A DNA stretch of 13,606 nt, from positions 1 to 13,606 of the forward strand of contig CANQQF010000031.1 of assembly GCA_947625985.1 (NCBI GenBank). Reading direction: 5' to 3'. The stretch comes from an uncultured Clostridia bacterium (GTDB lineage: Bacteria; Bacillota_A; Clostridia; TANB77; CAG-508). The notes below the pieces were generated by a model that worked only from the letters and a program-made list of their open reading frames with translations, had not been told where the DNA came from and did no database searches. How positions within the stretch are numbered: the stretch's first letter is position 1; each line of letters starts with the position of its first letter. The position numbers and the translations under genes were made by a program. Shown here one piece after another: positions 1 through 8,873 of this stretch.

Positions 1-15
1 AGGATGGTGTAAAAA

Positions 16-768
16 ATGGATAAATTAAAAATATTATTAAATGGATGTAATGGTAAAATGGGACAAGAAGTTACTTCTACTCTTAAAGACTCAGACGAAG
101 CAAAAATAATTTGTGGATATGATTTAAAAGATTTAGGTTTATATTCTTTTCCAGTTTATAGTAAATTTGAAGATATAAAAGATATTCCAGATGTAATCAT
201 AGACTTTTCTATTCCAATTGCAACTCTTAATATTTTAGAGTTTGCTAAAGAAAAAAATATTCCTATAGTAATTGCAACTACTGGATTTTCAGACGAGCAA
301 TATAAATTAATTGAAAATGCAGCAAAACAAATACCTATATTTCAATCTTATAACATGTCTTTCGATATATTCTTGATGCAAAAAGTTTTAAAAATGGTAA
401 GTCCTAGCTTACAAAATACAGATATAGAAATCATTGAAACACATCATAATAGAAAAATTGATGCTCCAAGTGGAACTGCCCTAATGCTTGCTGATTCAAT
501 TAATGAATCTTGTAACAATCAATATAAATATAATCTAAATAGATTAAATGAAAAGAAAAAACGTGACAAAAAAGAAATTGGTTTTTCTTCTATCCGTGGT
601 GGTAATATTGTCGGTGAACATACTGTTAAGTTCATGAGTCAAAATGATACTTTCGAAATAAAACATACAGCCTATTCAAGGAAATTATTTGTAGATGGAG
701 CAATGAGAGCTGCTAAATTTTTACTTGGAAAACCTAACAAATTATATAATATGAATGATTTAATTTAG
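16..768 (+). CDS. dapB: 4-hydroxy-tetrahydrodipicolinate reductase (DapB)
   Basis: Cytoplasmic NAD(P)H-dependent enzyme of the diaminopimelate/lysine pathway; it reduces the product of DapA to tetrahydrodipicolinate. Seen in the 250-residue product: an N-terminal nucleotide-binding loop GCNGKMG (residues 10-16), the ATTG segment (87-90), and the family signature ETHHNRKIDAPSGTA (141-155), which holds the catalytic His pair, Lys147 and the substrate-binding SGT. The length is slightly below the usual 250-270, so it is full length. The start is the first in-frame ATG and gives the expected N-terminus; upstream lies only a purine-rich AGGATGG stretch at the window edge. A TAA at 10-12 could be the stop of an upstream gene (dapA would be typical), but that gene is outside the window. 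It converges with scpB over a shared hairpin terminator. Assignment is secure from the signature motif. Confidence 0.96.
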   Translation: MDKLKILLNGCNGKMGQEVTSTLKDSDEAKIICGYDLKDLGLYSFPVYSKFEDIKDIPDVIIDFSIPIATLNILEFAKEKNIPIVIATTGFSDEQYKLIENAAKQIPIFQSYNMSFDIFLMQKVLKMVSPSLQNTDIEIIETHHNRKIDAPSGTALMLADSINESCNNQYKYNLNRLNEKKKRDKKEIGFSSIRGGNIVGEHTVKFMSQNDTFEIKHTAYSRKLFVDGAMRAAKFLLGKPNKLYNMNDLI

Positions 769-789
769 CTTCATCTTCACTTACTTTGC

Positions 790-837
790 AAACAAAAAGA
801 AATAAATTCATTTCAATGAATTTATTTCTTTTTGTTT
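790..837. terminator. Bidirectional hairpin terminator between dapB and scpB
   Basis: Two perfectly complementary 23-nt arms (790-812 and 815-837) are separated by only TC. The 3' end of either arm reads ...CTTTTTGTTT, so the RNA from either strand forms a hairpin ending in a U-rich tract. The arm overlaps the last two bases of the scpB stop codon. The position between two convergent genes fits a shared intrinsic terminator. The stem is almost entirely A-T, so its strength is inferred from length, not GC content. Confidence 0.85.
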
Positions 838-1471
838 AACTATGTTTTTCTTCACCTTCAACCTTTTCTATATCACTCTCATCATTTTCTTTAAGCTCAT
901 TATTTTCTGTATCGTCTTCTATGATTTCATCTATTACTATTTGTTGATTTTCATCTAATTTATATCGAGGTAATTCTGGCAAATCTTCCAATGATTTATA
1001 TCCAAACAATCTTAGAAATTCTTTTGTTGTTTTGTATGTCATCGGCTTTCCTGGCAAATCACTTTTTCCAGCTTCTTCAATTAATCCATATTCCAATAAC
1101 TTATACATACAGCCATCTACATTAACGCCTCTAATAGCTTCAATTTCAGCTCTTGTTATCATTGGATTATATGCTATTATAGATAAAGTTTCCATAGCAG
1201 CTCCTGAAATTCTAGGCTGAGCTCTTTTATCTAATATTGAATATATATATTCATGTAATTCTTTTTTTGTGCATAATTGATAAGAATTATCTAAACTTAT
1301 TAGTGCAATTCCTCTATTTTCATTTCTATAATCTTCTTGCATACTAATAATAATTTTTTCTAATTCTTCTTGTGGAATCTCTAATTGTAGCATAATTTCA
1401 TTTTTTGTTACTTCTCTTCCTGCAGCAAAAAGTATTGCTTCTATTATTCCCTTAGTTTTATTTATTTCCAT
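836..1471 (-). CDS. scpB: Segregation and condensation protein B (ScpB)
   Basis: Subunit of the SMC-ScpA-ScpB (condensin-like) complex that organises and segregates the chromosome. ScpB is a dimer of tandem winged-helix domains that binds the kleisin ScpA. The 211-residue product begins KGIIEAILFAAGREVT, typical of the family's first winged helix, and contains the hallmark PRISGAAMETLSIIAYNPMITRAEIEAIRGV region (written here only to show the family match in parts: SGAAMETLSIIAY, then ITRAEIEAIRGV), followed by a GxPMTYKTT-type segment and LFGYKSLEDLPELP. The tail (about 175-211) is strongly acidic and lysine-rich, probably disordered. An AAGGA site lies just upstream of the ATG, 37 nt after the preceding gene's stop, so it is likely cotranscribed with the unknown gene before it. 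Its usual neighbour scpA is not in the window. Identification is confident. Confidence 0.94.
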   Translation of the reverse strand: MEINKTKGIIEAILFAAGREVTKNEIMLQLEIPQEELEKIIISMQEDYRNENRGIALISLDNSYQLCTKKELHEYIYSILDKRAQPRISGAAMETLSIIAYNPMITRAEIEAIRGVNVDGCMYKLLEYGLIEEAGKSDLPGKPMTYKTTKEFLRLFGYKSLEDLPELPRYKLDENQQIVIDEIIEDDTENNELKENDESDIEKVEGEEKHS

Positions 1472-1508
1472 TGTTTTACTTCCTTATCATAAATAATAAT
1501 ACCCTTAT

Positions 1509-3443
1509 TTATTGTTTATCTGATAAAATTTCTATCGTTATACCATTAAGCATTTGTGTTTCCTCATCATATTGACATGTAACAAGATAGTCTTTAGTTT
1601 TATTCTTATCATTGTTTATTATCTCTGTTACTTTTTCAATCAGTTGTGCATTTTCTACACCTTTAACTATATTTAATTTTATTTCTGTATCTGAAATCTG
1701 CTCTAGACTATCTATATTTTTTTCTGCTATTTGTAATAACTTTTCTAATTCTGTAGCTTTTACTTTTTGATCTTTAAAGATTTCAAATTGAGCATTAAAT
1801 CTAGTTACCTCAGACATTGTTAATGTGTGAACATTACTTATTGTAAGCTTTTCATCTATAAACCCTAATTCCTTTAAAATGTTCAATACCTGATTAGGAT
1901 CAAAATCTTCTGAAACCGCATTTAATTTTTCTATTCCTCTATCATTTATTTGTCCTTTAATTTCTTGATATTCTTCTTCAGTTAAATTATTCATTATAAC
2001 ATTGTTATTATTTGTAAATTGATCAATTGAATCAAAGTCATTAACAATTTCATCTGTAGTATTGATATTTAATTCAATCCTATTTTTTTCTATGTCATAT
2101 ACTAATTTTGTTTTAGACTCTTTTTTACCATTTACTATTTGTCTCTCATTAGCAAAGTTCGTTGTTTTTATTTCGTCTCCTATTCTTCTTTCTCTGTCAA
2201 TATAAGTTGCATTTTCTGTTCTTTCAATTATTATTTCATCAATGTTTTTATCAATTCCTAAAATTTCTTTATTAAATCTAACATATAAATCATTAATATC
2301 ATTTGTAAGCATGTCTATTGAAAATGTATATTCAGTTGTTTTCACTTCAAATTTTATTGTATTTCCTTCACTTTCATAAACTGTTACTGTACATGGATCA
2401 TTACCTATATTTTTATTTTTTATATTCGTAATAATATCATCTATTTTCTTCTTGTATTTATCTACAAAAGTTTCAGTCTCTTCTTTATTTTCTTCTGTTC
2501 CTTCTTGTTCATAAACCTCAAATTCATCATCAGTAGTCTCTGCTCCATCAGTAGGCTGAACTTCTGGACTTTGGGTTGGTTGCTCTGCATTTGTTTCCTC
2601 ACCATCAGAAATCTCAGGATTGAAAATTTTGTCTAATATATCTACTCTTAATAAGAATGTTTGATCCTCCTTCATTTGTTCCAATAAAGAAATATATAAG
2701 TTATTTAATTCTTCTTTAGTCATATTTAAAGTATATGAATTACCTGAATATATTTTATCTGCAATTTCGATATTAGTTATTTTCTTCTCTCTACTAAATT
2801 TATCTTTATCAGAGGAATTTAATATCGTTCCAATATAATTATCGCTTATTGTATTCTTCTCTTCATCTGTAAATTTCATTTCTTCTAAAATATTTGTATC
2901 TGTTATTTTGTCAGGTAGTTCAACTCCTAACCCCATTTTAGAAGAAAAATCTTTTAAATCATGATTTTCTACAGCTATATATCTATCAAATAAATCCGAA
3001 AAACGAATTCCATATTTTCCATCTGATTTAAGGTACTCTAATTCTATAAGATTATTTCCTTCTTTTTGCAAGAACATATCTTTATAGTCTACTCCATTTA
3101 ATTTATCTGTCTTTCCATTAACTACTAATTTTAAATTGTTTATAAGATTTTGTGTATTTTCTGACGTTGTTCCTATTCCGCTTCTATAATTTGCAGTTAT
3201 TTCCGTAGTTGAAGTGTATTTGTTGTTCTCCAATGATTTATTATACTCTTGTCCTTTATTATCTACAATTAAAGTTTCTAAATTCTGTAATGCTTTTGCA
3301 GAATATTTTTGAAATAGTACTTTATCAGATTTAAAGCTATCTGTTGTTATATATAAGTATAAAACAACAATAATACATATAGCAAAAATTGAAGAAACTA
3401 TTGCTATTGCAAGGTTTATTTTACTCCTTCTTGTACTTATCAT
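1509..3443 (-). CDS. Membrane-anchored protein of unknown function, 644 aa
   Basis: I do not recognise this as a named family. It starts with a short basic segment (STRRSK) and one hydrophobic helix at about residues 10-32, with no lipobox or evident signal-peptidase site, so it is probably a single-pass protein with a large domain outside the membrane. Residues about 35-270 are mixed charged sequence; about 275-325 is an acidic, E/T/P/Q-rich low-complexity linker; about 326-480 looks strand-rich; the last 100 or so residues form a compact-looking unit with RFNAQFEIFKDQKVKATELE (549-568) followed by YLVTCQYDEETQMLNGI. That last unit resembles a small domain I have seen in other Gram-positive hypothetical proteins, from memory only. 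The start is well supported by AAGGAGG at 3451-3457, 7 nt upstream, and a promoter further up. It lies 37 nt before scpB. Function is unknown; an envelope role is inference. Confidence 0.85.
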   Translation of the reverse strand: MISTRRSKINLAIAIVSSIFAICIIVVLYLYITTDSFKSDKVLFQKYSAKALQNLETLIVDNKGQEYNKSLENNKYTSTTEITANYRSGIGTTSENTQNLINNLKLVVNGKTDKLNGVDYKDMFLQKEGNNLIELEYLKSDGKYGIRFSDLFDRYIAVENHDLKDFSSKMGLGVELPDKITDTNILEEMKFTDEEKNTISDNYIGTILNSSDKDKFSREKKITNIEIADKIYSGNSYTLNMTKEELNNLYISLLEQMKEDQTFLLRVDILDKIFNPEISDGEETNAEQPTQSPEVQPTDGAETTDDEFEVYEQEGTEENKEETETFVDKYKKKIDDIITNIKNKNIGNDPCTVTVYESEGNTIKFEVKTTEYTFSIDMLTNDINDLYVRFNKEILGIDKNIDEIIIERTENATYIDRERRIGDEIKTTNFANERQIVNGKKESKTKLVYDIEKNRIELNINTTDEIVNDFDSIDQFTNNNNVIMNNLTEEEYQEIKGQINDRGIEKLNAVSEDFDPNQVLNILKELGFIDEKLTISNVHTLTMSEVTRFNAQFEIFKDQKVKATELEKLLQIAEKNIDSLEQISDTEIKLNIVKGVENAQLIEKVTEIINNDKNKTKDYLVTCQYDEETQMLNGITIEILSDKQ

Positions 3444-3484
3444 AATTTTTCCTCCTTAAAAGATTTTCTTTCGTATTTTTATAT

Positions 3485-3513
3485 ATTATATATTTTTTCT
3501 CTAAGTTTAGCAA
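3485..3513 (-). promoter_or_regulatory. Promoter for the unknown gene and scpB
   Basis: On the minus strand a -35 box TTGCTA (3508-3513) is followed by a 17-nt spacer and a perfect -10 box TATAAT (3485-3490), which places the start near 3478 and gives a leader of about 35 nt that carries AAGGAGG. It lies in the 79-nt gap after rlmB. No terminator hairpin is visible in that gap, so rlmB transcripts may also read through. The assignment is from consensus match only. Confidence 0.7.
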
Positions 3514-3522
3514 TATGTTTTT

Positions 3523-4263
3523 TTATTTTCTATTTCTTTGTTTTACTGCTTCATAAATTACAATTCCAGCTGAAACAGATGCATTTAATGATGTGATTTT
3601 TCCTAACATTGGAATTTTCACTATAAAATCACAGTTCTTTTTAACTTTATTACTCATTCCTTTACCTTCATTACCAATTACAATTCCTAATGGTCCTGTC
3701 AATTCTTGGTTATAATAATATGTTTGAGTATCCATATCTGTACCACAAATCCAAAGACCTACATCTTTTAGTTTTTGTATTGAATCAGCAATATTATTAA
3801 CTCTAGCAACCTTCATATATTCTACAGCTCCTGCTGAAACTTTGTTTACTGTACTATTTATAGAAGCTGCTCTTCTTTTTGGAATTATTACGCCATGCAC
3901 ACCTGCTGTTTCTGCAGTTCTTAAAATAGCTCCTAGATTGTGTGGGTCTTCAATTCCATCTAATATTAGTATAAAAGGATCTTCATTTTTATTTTTAGCT
4001 TCATCTAGAATATCTTCTATTTCACAATACTCAAATGGTGGTACTATAGCAATTACACCTTGATGATTATTTGTTTGTGCCATTTCTTGCAATTGTCTTC
4101 TATCTTTTTCTACAATTATAATTCTTTTTTCTCTTGCAATCGCTATAATCTTATTTATAGATCCGTGCTTTTCACCTTTTGCAATATAAATTTTATTAAT
4201 ATCTTTTCCACTTTCAAGCAATTCAAGTACGGCATTTCTACCCTCTATTTGATCATCATACAT
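3523..4263 (-). CDS. rlmB: 23S rRNA (guanosine-2'-O-)-methyltransferase, RlmB/TrmH family
   Basis: SPOUT-fold RNA 2'-O-ribose methyltransferase using S-adenosylmethionine; RlmB modifies G2251 in the P-loop of 23S rRNA. The 246-residue product has the small N-terminal substrate-binding domain (about 1-75, including EGRNAVLELLESG and NHQGVIA) and the three SPOUT motifs: DPHNLGAILRTAE (106-118, with Asn109 and Arg115), GIVIGNEGKGMS (193-204) and IPMLGKITSLNASVSAGI (217-234), which make the knotted cofactor site. The length is usual for the family. The ATG follows the lepA stop by 5 nt, and GAGGAG at the end of lepA serves as the ribosome site, so translation is probably coupled. The TrmH-family assignment is secure; choosing RlmB over another 2'-O-methyltransferase of the family (such as a YacO-like paralogue) rests on the N-terminal domain and length. 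Confidence 0.9.
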   Translation of the reverse strand: MYDDQIEGRNAVLELLESGKDINKIYIAKGEKHGSINKIIAIAREKRIIIVEKDRRQLQEMAQTNNHQGVIAIVPPFEYCEIEDILDEAKNKNEDPFILILDGIEDPHNLGAILRTAETAGVHGVIIPKRRAASINSTVNKVSAGAVEYMKVARVNNIADSIQKLKDVGLWICGTDMDTQTYYYNQELTGPLGIVIGNEGKGMSNKVKKNCDFIVKIPMLGKITSLNASVSAGIVIYEAVKQRNRK

Positions 4264-4268
4264 TATTT

Positions 4269-6080
4269 TTACTCCTCATCTAATTTTAATACTGATAAGA
4301 ATGCTTCTTGTGGTACTTCAACACTTCCTATCTCACGCATTTTCTTCTTACCTCTTTTTTGTTTTTCAAGCAATTTCTTTTTTCTTGTTATGTCTCCACC
4401 ATAACATTTGGCAAGTACATCTTTTCTCATTGCTGAAATTGTTTCTCTTGCAATTATTTTTCCACCAATAACTGCTTGTAATGGTATAGCAAATAATTTT
4501 CTAGGTATTACAGTCTTTAGTTTTTCTACCATCTTCTTTCCCCTATTATATGCACTATCTTTGTGAACTATTAAAGATAAAGCATCCACAGGTTCTCCAT
4601 TTATGTGTATATCTAATTTTACTAAATCAGATTTTCTATATTCTTTCATTTCATAGTCAAAAGATGCATAACCTTTTGTTTTAGACTTTAAATTATCAAA
4701 GAAATCATAAATAATTTCATTTAGTGGCATTTCATAAACAAGTGTTACTCTATTTTGATCAAGATATTTCATGTCTATATATATACCTCTTCTACGTTGG
4801 CATATATCCATAACATTTCCAACATAATCTTTTGGTGTAAATATACTTGCTGTAACATATGGCTCTTCCAGAAAACTAATTTCTTGTGGTGTAGGTAAAT
4901 CTGTTGGATTATATATTTCTAAAACTTCTCCATCTGTTTTATGAACTTTGTAAATAACTGAAGGTGCTGTTGTAATAAGTCCTAAATTAAATTCTCTATC
5001 TAGTCTTTCTTCAATAATCTCTAAATGAAGTAGTCCTAAGAAACCACAGCGGAACCCAAAGCCTAAAGCAGCTGATGTTTCTTGCTCATATTCAAGTGAA
5101 GCATCATTTAATTTTAATTTTTCTAATGCCATCTTTAAATTTTCATATTCACTTCCATCAATTGGATATAATCCACAATATACCATTGGTGTTACCTTTT
5201 TATAACCCTTTAATGGTTCTTCAACTGGATTATTTTTCAATGTAACTGTATCTCCAACATGTATATCAGATAATGTTTTTATACTTGCAGCTATATATCC
5301 AACTTCACCTGCTTTTATTTCTTCTGTTGGCATATATGAACCTGGTGTAAAATATCCTACTTCAGCTACTGTAAAAGATTTATTAGTTGCCATTAGCTTA
5401 ATTTCATCTCCAATTTTAACTGTCCCATCAACCACTCTTACATATGCTAAAGCACCCTTATAATTATCATAATATGAATCAAAAATTAAACATTTAGTTT
5501 TAGCATCTTCATCTCCATTTGGTGCTGGCAAATCTGTAACAATTCTTTCTAAAACCTCTTCAACATTTAATCCAGATTTTGCAGATATACATGGTGCATC
5601 TTCTGCAGGTATTCCAATAATATCTTCTATTTCTTTTTTTACCTCTTCTGGTCTTGCATTTGGTAAATCAATTTTATTAAGAACTGGCAAAATTTCTAGA
5701 TTGTTATCAATGGCTAAATATACATTTGCCAAAGTTTGTGCTTCTACTCCCTGGCTACTATCTACAACTAAAACTGCTCCATCACATGCTGCTAAACTTC
5801 TTGAAACCTCATAATTAAAATCTACATGACCTGGAGTATCTATTAAGTTTAATATATATTCTTGCCCATCTTTAGCTTTATATATCATTCTAACTGCTTG
5901 TGATTTTATAGTAATTCCACGTTCTTTTTCAATTTCCATATTGTCTAATACTTGACTTTCCATTTCTCTTTTTGAAAGTACACCAGTCATTTCAATTAGT
6001 CTATCAGCTAATGTTGACTTTCCGTGGTCTATATGTGCAATTATACTAAAATTTCTAATATTTTTTTGTCTGTCGCTCAT
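4269..6080 (-). CDS. lepA: Elongation factor 4 (LepA), ribosomal back-translocase GTPase
   Basis: Translational GTPase that binds the ribosome and affects initiation and elongation, often peripheral to the membrane. Numbered from the ATG at 6078-6080 (603 residues, close to the usual 600): P-loop AHIDHGKST (15-23), the ERGITIK switch-I segment (53-59), DTPGH (81-85), NKID (135-138), then EF-G-like domains with [12 protein letters not shown], and the LepA-specific C-terminal domain ending in [10 protein letters not shown]. The reading frame extends six codons upstream to an ATG at 6098, but a perfect AGGAGG (6085-6090) lies between the two ATGs and just before the second, and [23 protein letters not shown] is the normal family start in length, so I chose 6080. 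It has its own promoter within a palindrome and is followed by rlmB after 5 nt. Confidence 0.96.
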   Translation of the reverse strand: MSDRQKNIRNFSIIAHIDHGKSTLADRLIEMTGVLSKREMESQVLDNMEIEKERGITIKSQAVRMIYKAKDGQEYILNLIDTPGHVDFNYEVSRSLAACDGAVLVVDSSQGVEAQTLANVYLAIDNNLEILPVLNKIDLPNARPEEVKKEIEDIIGIPAEDAPCISAKSGLNVEEVLERIVTDLPAPNGDEDAKTKCLIFDSYYDNYKGALAYVRVVDGTVKIGDEIKLMATNKSFTVAEVGYFTPGSYMPTEEIKAGEVGYIAASIKTLSDIHVGDTVTLKNNPVEEPLKGYKKVTPMVYCGLYPIDGSEYENLKMALEKLKLNDASLEYEQETSAALGFGFRCGFLGLLHLEIIEERLDREFNLGLITTAPSVIYKVHKTDGEVLEIYNPTDLPTPQEISFLEEPYVTASIFTPKDYVGNVMDICQRRRGIYIDMKYLDQNRVTLVYEMPLNEIIYDFFDNLKSKTKGYASFDYEMKEYRKSDLVKLDIHINGEPVDALSLIVHKDSAYNRGKKMVEKLKTVIPRKLFAIPLQAVIGGKIIARETISAMRKDVLAKCYGGDITRKKKLLEKQKRGKKKMREIGSVEVPQEAFLSVLKLDEE

Positions 6081-6084
6081 TATT

Positions 6085-6090
6085 CCTCCT
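6085..6090 (-). promoter_or_regulatory. Ribosome binding site deciding the lepA start
   Basis: The minus strand reads AGGAGG, then AATA, then ATG at 6078-6080. The upstream in-frame ATG (6096-6098) precedes this site and has no comparable Shine-Dalgarno sequence, so the shorter form of lepA is favoured. Confidence 0.8.
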
Positions 6091-6099
6091 AATTTCATT

Positions 6100-6137
6100 A
6101 AAATAAGGTATAATACGTAAATATTATACCTTATTTT
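6100..6137. terminator. 16-bp inverted repeat between mnmA and lepA: terminator and/or operator
   Basis: Perfect 16-nt arms (6100-6115 and 6122-6137; core AAGGTATAATA / TATTATACCTT) flank a 6-nt loop. For RNA coming from mnmA this gives a hairpin ending TTATTTT, compatible with a weak intrinsic terminator of the suf-mnmA unit. The same arm contains the predicted -10 box of lepA, so it could also be a regulator site. Which role is real cannot be decided from sequence alone. Confidence 0.6.
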
Positions 6138-6151
6138 TTGCTTTATTTCAA
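6123..6151 (-). promoter_or_regulatory. Promoter for lepA-rlmB
   Basis: The minus strand has a -35 box TTGAAA (6146-6151), a 17-nt spacer and a perfect TATAAT -10 box (6123-6128), giving a start near 6116, in the loop of the inverted repeat. The leader is about 36 nt and contains AGGAGG. It indicates that lepA-rlmB can be transcribed apart from the suf operon upstream. Confidence 0.7.
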
Positions 6152-6169
6152 CTAATTCCTAAAGTTACT

Positions 6170-7222
6170 TTAACAAATTTTTCCTCCACCAATTACAACA
6201 TCATCATTATAAAATACAGCAGATTGTCCTGGTGTAATTGCTCTTTGAGGTTCATCAAGTATAACTTTAATATTTTCTCCTTCTTGAGTTATTGTAGCTT
6301 TCGCATTTTTTGAAGAATATCTTGTTTTTACTTCAACTCTCATAGATTCTTTTATTTCATCAACTAATAGTAAATTTACTTCATTAACCACGAACTCTTT
6401 TGTATACAGTTCTGCTTCTTCTCCTACAATTAGTTCATTTTTCTTATTATCAAATCCAATTACAAATAAAGGAACTTTATATGATATTCCTAGTCCTCTT
6501 CTTTGCCCTATTGTATATCTGTATAATCCTTGATGCTTACCTACAACTTCTCCTGTACTTAAAACAATGTTTCCAATTTTTGGTTTTAAGTCAGAATTAT
6601 TTTCTAAGAATTTTTTGTAGTCTCCATCTGGTACAAAGCAAATATCTTCACTATCAGGTTTGTTTGCAACTTTCAAATTGTTTTCTCTTGCAATTTTTCT
6701 AACTTCATCTTTTGATGAAAACTCACCTAATGGAAACAACACTTTTCCTAGTAATTCTTTTGGCATATTATATAAAACATAACTTTGATCTTTTGGAAGA
6801 TTGTTTGATTTTCTTAATACATATTGATTATATTTTTCAGAATATTCCATTTTTGCATAATGTCCAGTTGCAATATATTCACAACCTAATTCTTTTGCTT
6901 TCTCATACATTGAACCAAACTTCATATGTTTATTGCATTCAATACATGGATTAGGTGTTCTCTGATTTGAATATTCTTCTATAAAGTTATCAATTACCTT
7001 ACATCTAAATTCTTCTTTTTGGTTATAAATTATATGTGGAATTCCGATTGAACTACAAATCTTTTTTGCATCTATGTATGTTTCCGTATTACAACAGCTA
7101 CTTCCTGCAAACAATTCAAGGGTTATTCCTATAACATCATAACCCATTTTTTTCAACAATAGCGCTGATACAGAACTATCAACACCTCCACTCATTCCTA
7201 ATAAAACTTTTTTATTTTCCAT
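6170..7222 (-). CDS. mnmA: tRNA-specific 2-thiouridylase MnmA
   Basis: ATP-dependent enzyme that thiolates U34 of tRNA-Lys, -Glu and -Gln at the wobble base, using persulfide sulfur from a cysteine desulfurase. The 350-residue product shows the PP-loop GMSGGVDSSV (9-18), the NPCIECNKHMKFG segment (91-103) with Cys93 and Cys96, ATGHYAK (118-124), DQSYVLY (145-151), and SEDICFVPDGDY with Cys195. Cys96 and Cys195 align with the two catalytic cysteines of E. coli MnmA (102 and 199). The C-terminal beta-barrel is present (GQRRGLGI and PGQSAVFY). The gene starts 11 nt inside sufU with only a weak ribosome site, which suggests translational coupling. Placement in the suf operon suggests that SufS/SufU provide its sulfur; this is inference. 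Cys93-x2-Cys96 plus Cys195 could also hold an Fe-S cluster, as proposed for some thiolases. Confidence 0.95.
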   Translation of the reverse strand: MENKKVLLGMSGGVDSSVSALLLKKMGYDVIGITLELFAGSSCCNTETYIDAKKICSSIGIPHIIYNQKEEFRCKVIDNFIEEYSNQRTPNPCIECNKHMKFGSMYEKAKELGCEYIATGHYAKMEYSEKYNQYVLRKSNNLPKDQSYVLYNMPKELLGKVLFPLGEFSSKDEVRKIARENNLKVANKPDSEDICFVPDGDYKKFLENNSDLKPKIGNIVLSTGEVVGKHQGLYRYTIGQRRGLGISYKVPLFVIGFDNKKNELIVGEEAELYTKEFVVNEVNLLLVDEIKESMRVEVKTRYSSKNAKATITQEGENIKVILDEPQRAITPGQSAVFYNDDVVIGGGKIC

Positions 7223-7640
7223 TCTTTTCTAATAAATCCTCCATAGTATGCCATGCAAGTAAAGCACATTTTACTCTTGCTGGCATATTTGATATATTTC
7301 TAAAAGCTATTGCTTCTTCTAATTTCTCAAGCTCTTTTTCATCAGTTGTTTCTCTTTTTATCATATCTATAAATGTCTTTATAATTTCTTTAGCTTCCTT
7401 AATAGTTTTTCCTTTCAATACATCAATCATAACAGATGTAGAACTTTGCGAAATAGCACATCCATAACCAGTAAATGCCATATCTTTAATAACATCTCCT
7501 TCAAGTTTAAGTTGAATTGTAATATCATCACCACAATTAGGATTGTGACCTTTTTCACAAAAGTCGCAATCCTCTAACTTTTTCTTATTATATGAATTCA
7601 TGCCATGTTCCATGATTATTTCGTCATACATCTCATCCAT
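7212..7640 (-). CDS. sufU: SufU-type sulfurtransferase/scaffold protein
   Basis: Small IscU-fold protein that, in Firmicutes, binds zinc and takes sulfur from SufS for delivery to SufBCD. The 142-residue product has the expected ligands: Cys36 and Asp38 in NPNCGDD, Cys61 in GYGCAISQSSTS, and Cys125 in RVKCALLAW. The stretch between Gly60 and Arg122 is longer than in IscU proper (FIDMIKRETTDEKELEKLEEA), the insertion that marks SufU rather than IscU. Two extra cysteines, Cys25 and Cys28 (CDFC), precede the first ligand and are discussed as a finding. The start has AAAGGA about 10 nt upstream and lies 6 nt after the sufS stop; the 3' end overlaps mnmA. Identification is confident; whether it acts as transfer protein, scaffold or both is not shown by sequence. 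Confidence 0.93.
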   Translation of the reverse strand: MDEMYDEIIMEHGMNSYNKKKLEDCDFCEKGHNPNCGDDITIQLKLEGDVIKDMAFTGYGCAISQSSTSVMIDVLKGKTIKEAKEIIKTFIDMIKRETTDEKELEKLEEAIAFRNISNMPARVKCALLAWHTMEDLLEKNGK

Positions 7641-7646
7641 ATTTCT

Positions 7647-8873
<1,227 letters not shown>

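Noticed and set aside
1..12. End of an upstream gene (frame with TAA at 10-12)
   Set aside because: Only three codons are visible, so nothing about it can be supported, although dapA would be a usual neighbour of dapB.
4060..4404. Plus-strand open frame of 114 codons opposite rlmB/lepA
   Set aside because: Phe/Ser/Asn-rich translation from the reverse of two real genes, spanning their junction, with no initiation signals.
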